This document shows positions 56,201 through 64,000 of a DNA stretch of 64,000 nt, one piece after another; the first letter of the stretch is position 1, and the number at the start of each line of letters is the position of its first letter. The notes under the pieces are model-generated. The model was given only the letters and a program-made list of their open reading frames with translations, was not told the origin of the DNA and did not search any database. The DNA lies in the NCBI GenBank assembly GCA_964016885.1, contig OZ024743.1, positions 168,063,833-168,127,832 of the forward strand, written 5' to 3'. A program made the translations under genes and the position numbers. The DNA is from Eledone cirrhosa (Eukaryota > Mollusca > Cephalopoda > Octopoda > Eledonidae).

Positions 56201-56784
56201 AGGCTAATAGAATAAACTCATGGTATGATAGCAATAAATACCAGAGTGTAATGTTCATCGATACAACCCCTAGAGGTGAATTAGCTTACAAATTTAGAAG
56301 GGCCCTAGTTAAACATAAACTCAATATTAAGATAGTAGAAAGACCAGGTACCTCCGTAAAAACACTTATTAGCAAGACATACCCGTTCCAAAGACCCTCA
56401 TGTATAGATAAGAAATGTATAACCTGTAAAATAAGCCCCCATATTAACTGTAAAACTAGAAATGTAGTGTATAGCATAAGATGTACTGAAGGACAATGTA
56501 GAGACAAAAATATAGTGTACATAGCTGAGACAGCTCGTAGTGTAGGGGAACGGATAAATGAACACTGGCGAGACCTTGAAGATAGTAAAGAATCATCTGT
56601 ACTCTACCAACATGCTAAAATAGAACATAAGGGTAAATTAGAGAACATAGAAATAAAAATAGAATCTACACACAGAAAAGACGCAATGTTTAGACAAATC
56701 ACAGAGGCAATAAACATAAAAGAATTACAACCAAAATTAAATAGAAAATATGAGTGGAACAGCAACATCACAACTTACAATTAA
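53216..56784 (+). pseudogene. PLE1 reverse transcriptase/GIY-YIG protein, near-intact (three single-base indels)
   Basis: 53216-55696 is open (826 codons). An N-terminal basic domain is followed by an Asn/Thr/His-rich low-complexity stretch (about residues 205-300) and then the RT: YGLRKDHK, RPICGANIASNYRL, MDVVSLYPSI (motif A), AAIGVSIAGDIANLFM (motif B) and CVDDI (motif C, acids at 55661-55666). A missing C in a C-run (about 55687), an extra A in an A-run (about 55860) and a missing base (about 56150) shift the frame, which continues at 55726, 55895 and 56155-56784. The last part has a Cys cluster (CIDKKCITC) and a GIY-YIG domain (VVYSIRC, VYIAETARSVGERINEHW) in which Gly of YIG is Ala. Joined length would be about 1,190 residues. 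Confidence 0.85.
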
Positions 56785-57172
56785 GGACAAAATGAAAACA
56801 CACACACACATAGAACAAACAACCAACCGGTAACATGTAAATAAACAAATAAATAAACAAATATAAACACACACAGACACCCGGATGTGGCGCATGCGCA
56901 GACTGAGCACACAACACACAAACAGAAACAAAATGGCGTAGGACAGAACAAAGGAGAGGCACAAAAACAAAGAAAAGAATCCCCAGTCACTGAAGAGGTC
57001 ACAGAATGTGTGACGAAAGAACTTTGACGATATATAAACAACTATCTGGTTGTGGAATCAACCAACCAACCAGAAATTTATAAATTCCTAAATTTATAAA
57101 TTTATTATAATAAATTGAAGTGAAAGCAACTGGTGCGTGTGTTTCTTATTGGCAACATGACCCTTCCAAAGT
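56785..57172 (+). other. PLE1 3' region
   Basis: Starts with CA-rich sequence (ACACACACACATAGAAC), then a TAAATAAACAAATA stretch, the hammerhead candidate at 56983-57030, and repeats of AACCAACCAACCAG and AAATTTATAAATT. PLE2 shares the first part (to TGTAACATG near 56840), which fixes this as element sequence. Confidence 0.65.
56983..57032 (+). ncRNA. Hammerhead ribozyme candidate in PLE1 3' region
   Basis: Stem I GTCA (56986-56989) with TGAC (57025-57028); core CTGAAGA 56990-56996 followed by one extra G; stem II GTCACA (56998-57003) with TGTGAC (57009-57014), six perfect pairs and loop GAATG; GAAA 57015-57018; stem III AG/CU with loop AA; position 17 is U at 57024. The two-pair stem III with a two-base loop matches that of the satellite motif. 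The extra G after the core and the CUU triplet are departures from consensus. Confidence 0.55.
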
Positions 57173-57174
57173 AT

Positions 57175-57179
<5 letters not shown>

Positions 57180-57231
<52 letters not shown>

Positions 57232-57232
57232 C
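57180..57232. repeat. TA then GA microsatellite
   Basis: About 16 TA units (57180-57212) followed by AGAGAGAGAGAGAGAGAG. Confidence 0.95.
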
Positions 57233-57477
57233 AGATAACTTTCTATTTATTTGCCACCAGGACATCAAAGATTGGGACAAATAAAAGAGGGGAGTTTACA
57301 TACATTTCAAGGGACTTGTAAAAACATATAACAAATCAAATTCAACAATCGAAGTCCTCAATATGAAGGGGGCGTTGTCGTGGGTCACACACACCCCCGA
57401 AAAAATGTGCAACCTTTCTCCTCAGGAGCACAAAAAGCGGGTGCTCCCTTCCTCCCCTCCTTCCTCTCCTCTCTCAC
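57233..57477 (-). other. Probable 3' UTR of J and flank
   Basis: 57340-57477 carries CCCCGAAAAAATGTGCAACC and AGCACAAAAAGCGGGTGCTC and directly follows the ORF2 stop of J on the minus strand. No ATT tail and no TAATAAA-type end could be found, so J's 3' terminus is undefined. Confidence 0.45.
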
Positions 57478-60400
57478 TTACAGGCTGATATAGAGAGAAG
57501 GCCCATTCACGCGGGCCATTCTCGCCACTTTCACCCACCTTTCATAAAACTTGCTGGGGTAGAGCACCTCTCTCTCCATACTGATTCTTCTTCTAAAATG
57601 GTACTTGAAAAAATGGACCAGTTGTTGGCCGGAGAGAAAGGTGTCCGACCTCAGCCCTTTCAACCTCGTCCACCATACAGCCTCTTTCGCCATAGCTATC
57701 ACACAGAGGAAAACCGCCTCTCCTTCGTTTTTGAAATGGGGAGGCGGTTTGATCGTGACAATGTACTCGGTGGTCAACCGGATTGGTCCCACCCACATAG
57801 CCCCACAGGTTAGCAACGCCCGGGCAGTGTACGAATGCGTGTGCGAAGGTTTCCTCGTCACGCACGCATCTCGAAATCTTCTTCGAGGGGACCCTATCCG
57901 GGAGCCCGTGTCTGTAGAGCTTGTCCCGAACGGGTAGAGCTCCTCGGTAGCACTGCCAAGCCAGGGACTTTTGGAAGTTATCCATCGGTCCCGGGTCAAA
58001 AGTCCTACCGAATAGACTGGCTAGCTCATCTTCCTCCATGCCCAGAGCGTCTCCGAGAGCGTCGTGGCATTTGCTGCGCACCAACCCTCTATAGAATGTT
58101 GAGGTTGAGTCTCCACTGATGGCCGGATCCGCTTGCCAGAAGGCCGTGAGCGCCTGGGCACATTCAATGTGCTAGTCGCCCACTTTTCTCAGTCTTTGCT
58201 TGACCCAGGATTGCAGCTCGGTGAGTGAGACGAGTCTCGGAGAGCCTCGCCTCACAAAAGGGGCCCACACCGGCTGACCGGTGAGGAATACCTGGAGGTG
58301 CCGTAGCCTTAATGCGTGTCTACGCATCTTCAGCCACGCCATCCCCAGCCCTCCGTTCGAAGGGTGTTGACAGCAGATGGATCTTCTCACCAAAGAGGCC
58401 CGCTTCTTCCAAAGGAATCGGAAGAACGCGCGCTCCATTTTGGCGAGCGTTTTCGCTGGGCAAGGCACGACGGTCAAGCGGTAGTAGATGACGGACGCTA
58501 TATAGGTGTTCGCCAACTCCGCTCGACCTTTCAGGGATAGTTTGCACTCGGCCCACTTCTGGGCGAGTGCAAACACCCTGCCCGTTACCTCGTCCCAGTT
58601 TTTCTCCACCTGGAGGTCCGGTCCGAACCAGACCCCGAGCAGCTTCACCGGTCCCTCCGTCCAGCGTCCGACGATGCCGTAGGAGGGCATCGGTTTGCCT
58701 CTCCACATTCCGAGTTGCAAACCGACGGACTTGTCCCGGTTCAGCTTGGCTCCTGTAAACATTTGGTATTCCTCCAGTAAGGTGCCGATCTGCCCGATTT
58801 TCGTGGCGCACGACACCATTACTGTCACGTCATCGGCGTAGGCCGACACCGCTTTCCGCAATCCCGGTTCCAAGGGGATGCTCTGCAACAGCTCCAACTT
58901 CCGCAGTAGTGGCTCGAGAGCCAGCACATACAGAAGGGAGGCGAGAGGGCATCCATGTCGGATGGATCGCGCGATTTGGATCGGCTCCGAGAGGTAGCCG
59001 TTCACCTTGACCCTCGAGCAGGTGTTGCTGCTGTGCATTGCAGCAACCCAGCCCCTGAAAACGGGTCCAAAGCCTGCCGCCGCGAGCACCGCATCCAGGT
59101 ATCGACGGTCGACCCTATCGAATGCCTTAGATTGATTCAAGTTGATCAGGACCCCACCAAAGCCGGGTGCGTTGCCTACCCTCTCTACGATGTATCGTAT
59201 GAGGTGGAGGTTGTCATGTATGGACCTGGACGGGATTGCGCATGTCTGCGCTTCCCCCACCAAGTACCCGACGATAAGCGCCAACCTCTTAGCTAACACC
59301 TTGGCCAAAATCTTTAACTCTGTGTTTAGCAGAGTTATGGGCCTGAAGTTATCTCTGTCATCCCCCTTGTTCTCGTCCTTCCTCACCAGCGTAAATACGC
59401 CCTTGGTCAAAGAACTGGGAATTCTCCCGTTCTGTTGCCAGTTGCAGTAGACCGCCTCGACGAGTTCGGAGAACAAATCCGGCATCGCTACATTAAGTTC
59501 GTATGGTAGACCATCGAGACCGGTAGATTTGCGTTTGCCGCATAGGCTCGGCGCTTCCCCTATTTCAGCGGCTGTCATCGGCCTTTCGCAGGACTTCACC
59601 TCCCCGCCCGAGAGCCGCGGTGGACCGTCGATGTATGAACCGAAATCCATGGCCTCACCCGGCCCGCCGCCCCTCCCGAACAGTTGTGCAAAGCGACGTT
59701 GAAAGGCCGCGCACATCCGCTCAGGTTCAAGGATCACGCGTCCATCCTGGTCCTTCAAAGACCGAATCGTGGACTTGTTTCCACTTTTTGCCTCTGTCAC
59801 TCGGGCCCAGCTAACAGATTTGGCTCCCTCGTTACCCAGAGCACGTATTTTACTCCTGACAACACAGTCCTCGCGCTTTGCGTCAAAGAACTGGTCTAGG
59901 GCCGGCCATGTTGCCGCTCCTAATCGCCTCTTCTACTCTATCTCTCAATTCCCTTTCAGTTCTATTCCTATCTGATGCTAATTCCTGTCAAAAGCCTATC
60001 GATTCTATACTATTTTCTCTCTTGAGAGAGCCCCACCACCTGCTGTTGAAAACTTCCCCCGTCAACCGCTGCTTTACTAGAGTGATAATCCGCTTACTGT
60101 AAGCTTTGTTTGTCGGTAAGGACAAGTTTAGCTTCCAGTAACCGAGTCCTTGTCTATGGGTTCTATCAAGGTTGACCACTCCGTTCATCAACTTGTGATC
60201 CGAATAGTCAACCATGAACATTCGTGGACAGCTTAATATGTCCCTATCCTTATTTCTAACTAGGAACCTATCTAGGTACGACTTAGATGTTCCGCTAGGA
60301 TTAGTCCACGTCCACACCACAGTGGCACAGTCGGAAAACCTAGTGGATATCTATCGGCCAGATCAAATCGGCCGATTAACCGTTTGAGGCTGTTACACCC

Positions 60401-60786
60401 CCCTCTATCGGAACATGCCCCTACATAGTCCCAACATGCATCCAGGATACCATTCCAGTCCCCCACTAAAAGCAAGGAGCGAGACGTTCCCAGAAAAAGT
60501 CTCTAGTCATTGGAAGAAGTCCGGTCGCGGTGTCCCAGATGGGGCATACGCTGCCACCAGCCTGAAGGCTCCACCTTCACTACTGCCTACGTCTAGAGCT
60601 GACAGAGAGATGCATAGATCTCAAAGTCGTCGAAGATGGGGCCCAGTTAGTGCTCGCTGCTGACCCTGGTCTCGCAAATAGCTATCACATCCATTCTGTG
60701 CGACCTGAGGTCATTTAAGAGTTTGCCCTGCTTCCAGGAATCCCCAGGCCGCGCACATTTAAACATCCAACTCTTATAACAGCCAT
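57478..60786 (-). pseudogene. J ORF2 (endonuclease + RT); RT in one 542-codon frame
   Basis: ATG at 60786-60784, then NVRGLGDSWKQGKLLNDLRS. The endonuclease has many indels (60272-60475 GDWNGILDACWD; 59988-60320 VDYSDHKL). 58172-59800 is open for 542 codons and holds the RT: KSTGLDGLPYELN, FRPITLLNTELKILAKVLAKR, LNQSKAFDRVDRR, IRHGCPLASLLYVL, YADD at 58829-58840, and the SLKGRAEL, SICCQHPSNGG region. C-terminal pieces are 57593-58084 and 57478-57999, with the finger changed (FRDACVTRKPSHTH). The RT core is the most complete APE-class RT in the window. Confidence 0.85.
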
Positions 60787-60986
60787 GTTGGTGGTGAAGA
60801 GTTTAGATTGGAGAAAAAGGAAAATACACCTACCTGTCCTTCTCCTGGGGACCAGGCTGCATAATTTCCATGGGGGTGTCGGCGGGGTTGTTGGTGGGGT
60901 GGTGGTTTGGGAAGTGGTGGGGACATCAGTGTGTGGTGGGGTGGGGGTGTTTGGTGAAGGAGGGGTCTCTGGGGTGGGGGTGATGT
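60787..60986 (-). pseudogene. J ORF1 C-terminal remnant
   Basis: G/T-rich on the plus strand. On the minus strand it encodes a Pro/Thr-rich tract like the ORF1 tails of A-D, ending just before the ORF2 start. Truncated at 60986 by the 3' end of PLE2. Confidence 0.5.
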
Positions 60987-61041
60987 TACATGTTACAGGT
61001 TGGTTGTTTGTTCTATGTGCGTGTGTGTTTTCAATTTGTCC

Positions 61042-62535
61042 TTAATTGTAAGTTGTGATGTTGCTGTTCCACTCATGTTTTCTATTTAATTTTGGTTGTA
61101 ATTCTTTTATGTTTATTACCTCTGTGATTTGTCTAAACATTGCGTCTTTTCTGTGTGTAGATTCTATTTTTATTTCTATGTTCTCTAATTTACCCTTATG
61201 TTCTATTTTAGCATGTTGGTAGAGTACAGATGATTCTTTACTATCTTCAAGGTCTCGCCAGTGTTCATTTATACGTTCCCCTCCACTACGAGCTGTCTCA
61301 TCTATGTACACTATATTTTTGTCTCTACATTGTCCTTCAGTACATCTTATGCTATATACTACATTTCTAGTTTTACAGTTAATATGGGGGCTTAATTTAC
61401 AGGTTATACATTTCTTATCTATACAGGGGTCTTTGAAAAGGGTATGTCTTGCTAATAAGTGTTTTTACGGAGGTACCTGGTCTTTCTACTATCTTAATAT
61501 TGAGTTTATGTTTATCTAGGGCCCTTCTAAATTTGTAAGCTAATTCACCTCTAGGGGTTGTATCGATGAACATTACACTCTGGTATTTATTGCTATCATA
61601 CTATGAGTTTATTCTATTAGCTTTATACCTAGTTCTTTCTATTCTATTCCAAAATTTGCTCCTATACAAGGGGAAGGTCCCATTTGTATCATTATTTACC
61701 ATATTTTCCCATTTGGTTCTGGCTCCTCTATATACTCTGATTTTATCTCTCTGATTGTAACCAGAGAACTGCATACGGTGGATGAAGTGTTGTATGTGTC
61801 TCTCTAGTTCTTCGGGTTTGCACATCCGGGACACGTTTCTCATCACCCGTACCAAATCCGCAATCAGTATGTTGATTTTGGTATGGTCTGAAACAGCTGA
61901 GTTTCGGTGGATCAGATATTTGGAAGTCATGGGTTTGGCATAATGGGAATGGAGGATTTGTTTTTTGTTATTAATGGTATCTAACCAGAGCTCTGTGTCT
62001 AGTACAGGTAATCGATGGTTGGGGTGTTTACTTGGGTAGTCTATAGTAACTCTAATACTCTGGTGGATGGAGTTAGCTATATGCTGGATGCTTTCCATTG
62101 TGTTTTTCTCTAATTCCTGACTGTTCTCTAGTGGGGGTGTTTTAACTACGATGTTTATCTCATCAACGTAGCGGGAGTACATTATCAGGGTTAAGGTGTC
62201 TTCTAATTGTTCTTTAAGTTTAAGTTTAAGTCTACTGTCCCACCATACCATGAATAATTATGCTATATCGCCTGCAATGCTAACACCAATGGCTGCTCCT
62301 TCCTCTTGGGCATAGATTTTTCCATTAAATTTGAACATATGTTCCTTAAGGGTTAATTTTATGCTGGCCCCCACCGCATGTGCAATCATTTTCTTTAGTT
62401 CATCGTGGTTTTCGGGTGTCCGTATGGCTCTGGTCCACCTGTTCCATCTATCTGTGTGGGTTTTCTTGGCCTTTGAGGTAATGGTAGGTGGTCTGCATCT
62501 TGCTGGTCTTGTAGGGCACAGGTTGCTAAGGTCAT
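61042..62535 (-). pseudogene. PLE2 RT C-terminus and GIY-YIG domain, broken
   Basis: 62258-62535 encodes RT motif B (GAAIGVSIAGDIA). A TAA at about 62255-62257 follows (AYL in PLE1 reads A-stop). 61601-62251 encodes motif C with YVDEI instead of VDDI (catalytic Asp to Glu) and then the linker, with frame preserved where PLE1 is shifted. 61311-61600 is broken near 61435-61460. 61042-61311 is the GIY-YIG end, with YIG as YID and SVGER as SGGER. Both copies have lost the YIG glycine, but by different changes. Confidence 0.85.
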
Positions 62536-62537
62536 AA

Positions 62538-62937
62538 GACCATAAAACGGGCAGTGACCCTGTCACGGGACCACCAACACGGCCAGTCTGTGGGGCTAAC
62601 ATTGCTAGTAACTACAGACTGTCCTACTTCCTCTCCCTGATCATACGCCCCATCATTGAAATGTCCCCAGATGTATGTGACAGCACGGAGGACCTCCTCA
62701 GCAGAATCGGCGAGAGTAACCGATCTAGGGACCTAACAATCTGCATAATAGGTTGTATGGATGGTGTGTCCCTGTATCCATCTATTGGCGTGGATTTTGC
62801 TGTGGAGAAATGCGTAGAAATGATCAGTGAGAGCAATGTTGAGTTCCGTGGGATTGATACCAGTGAGCTGGGACTCCTACTTAAACTTACCTATAGTAAT
62901 AATTACCTAGACACATATGACCTTAGCACCTGTGCCT
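62538..62937 (+). pseudogene. PLE2 inverted RT segment
   Basis: Plus-strand match to PLE1 RT from DHKTGSDPVTGPPTRPVC to the CTYDLS region, open from about 62540 to 62939 and including MDGVSLYPSIGVDF. The motif A stretch is altered (DVV to DGV, SID to SIG). It has no start and no continuation. Confidence 0.8.
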
Positions 62938-63146
62938 GAAATGATCATAGTATAATAAACCTTTCAAGGATTTACAGCAGTCCAACCTCCTGTTACTTTA
63001 TAATAATTAACTCGGTATTCGCACCACCAACTACACAAACGAAGACGGGTGAGCTGCATTACGTTGAGTGCTGTCCATAATATTACATCGAGATTGACCA
63101 TACGGAATGACCAGTTCTACCCAGTGGTGAACCAACAAACCTAAAT
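62938..63146 (-). repeat. Fold-back family fragment flanking PLE2
   Basis: GAAATGATCATAGTATAATAAACC corresponds to 52362 onward; the rest to AACAAACCTAAA is the inverted counterpart of 51861-52020. The match starts exactly at the GAAA of the hammerhead-like core. Confidence 0.8.
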
Positions 63147-63152
63147 AAATAA

Positions 63153-63660
<508 letters not shown>

Positions 63661-63803
63661 ATCATAACTTGTGTGTTACACCTCTATTCTTTTAAATATA
63701 TATATATATATATATATATAAACATACATATATGTATACATATATACACACCTCACTCTCACTAAGCGTTAAACTCCTGCGTTTGTCTGTTTTTGTTTTC
63801 CGA

Positions 63804-63840
<37 letters not shown>

Positions 63841-64000
63841 AAAAAGATAACAAGGACGATTGGTTACTCCTTCATTACATTTATTGGTAGGTGACGTGCG
63901 TTTCGCTACTGATCAGCTCAATGTTAGATCTGTATCGATCTTACCCGACTCAATAATCCGCAGCTGGACGGACCCCTTAAAATGCTAGTAGAAAATGTTC
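63661..64000. other. TA/CA microsatellites and PLE-terminus-like sequence
   Basis: TA tracts at about 63696-63720 and 63809-63839. 63880-63925 on the minus strand reads GAGCTGATCAGTAGCGAAAC followed by GCACGTC, resembling a hammerhead with a changed core (CTGATCA). No ORF. Confidence 0.4.

Larger units (their letters stand above)
52490..57172 (+). mobile_element. PLE1: Penelope-like retroelement with GIY-YIG endonuclease
   Basis: RT followed by a C-terminal GIY-YIG domain, the hallmark of canonical endonuclease-bearing PLEs. The coding region is 53216-56784, with about 390 bp of 3' region including a hammerhead candidate (56983-57030). Ends are approximate: TA repeats lie on both sides (52429-52488 and 57180 onward). 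Confidence 0.8.
57340..60986 (-). mobile_element. J: minus-strand APE element, 5' end cut by PLE2
   Basis: ORF2 is complete in length (start 60786, end 57478), and a piece of ORF1 lies upstream to about 60986, where PLE2 sequence begins. J is diverged from A-D and nearest to F. Confidence 0.8.
60987..62937 (-). mobile_element. PLE2: Penelope-like element with inverted 5' segment
   Basis: 61000-62535 is a minus-strand copy of PLE1 from about 55300 to 56840. 62538-62937 is a plus-strand copy of PLE1 about 54917-55318. The two meet at about 62536, with ~16-18 bp of element sequence (GACCTTAGCAACCTGTGCC) present at both segment ends. The 3' end lies in the J ORF1 remnant; the other side joins the fold-back family at 62938. 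Confidence 0.85.

Overview
The window is eukaryotic, repeat-dominated DNA, and I found no host gene in it. Four tRNA-headed SINEs resemble the cephalopod (octopus/squid) OR2-type SINEs as I remember them. Together with dense non-LTR retrotransposons, Penelope-like elements (PLEs) and long ATT and TA microsatellites, they suggest a cephalopod, probably an octopus. That assignment is an inference from family knowledge and was not tested by a search.

Layout. From 1 to about 43.5 kb the window is almost entirely non-LTR retrotransposons joined by ATT microsatellites. Two unrelated classes alternate. (i) L1/Tx1-like elements with two ORFs: ORF1 has a CCHC knuckle and ORF2 has an apurinic-type endonuclease (APE) and a YADD reverse transcriptase. 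Copies A (4627-10285), F (12452-14866, minus), G (14867-16138), H (22127-22426), B (22496-26446), C (26486-32545) and D (34973-40454). (ii) R2-superfamily elements of R4/Dong type, with a single ORF holding a YMDD RT, a CCHC finger and a C-terminal restriction-like endonuclease (RLE). Copies: left edge (1-1368), D1a (1400-4368), E (10405-12238, plus), D1b (16166-21056), D1c (21171-22104), D1d (32565-34953), D2a (40497-42100) and D2b (42193-43455). Two SINEs also sit in ATT tracts. The two classes follow a strict polarity: APE copies end, sense strand, in (ATT)n, and RLE copies end in (TAA)n.

43.5-47.8 kb holds an APE fragment and an AT-rich decayed PLE with a GIY-YIG domain, invaded by two SINEs. 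47.9-51.4 kb is a 310-bp satellite, two units inverted and about ten direct; each unit can fold as a hammerhead ribozyme. 51.5-52.4 kb holds a pogo/Tigger-like MITE and a large fold-back whose arms also carry hammerhead-like cores. 52.5-57.2 kb is a nearly intact PLE whose 3' region has a third hammerhead candidate. 57.3-61.0 kb is an APE element (J, minus), interrupted by a second PLE (61.0-62.9 kb) with a 5' inversion. The last kilobase holds TA repeats and a near-perfect 366-bp palindrome.

How the parts relate. Each ATT track acts as a landing pad: one element lands in the ATT tail of another, making head-to-tail and tail-to-tail chains. The SINE target duplications also begin ATTATT, as expected if the ATT-targeting APE elements mobilise them. 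Nearly every retrotransposon ORF is broken. The best preserved are ORF1 of copy B, the D1c endonuclease module, the 506-codon D2a frame, the D1b frame (two nonsense codons plus an N-terminal frameshift) and the PLE at 53.2-56.8 kb (three single-base indels).
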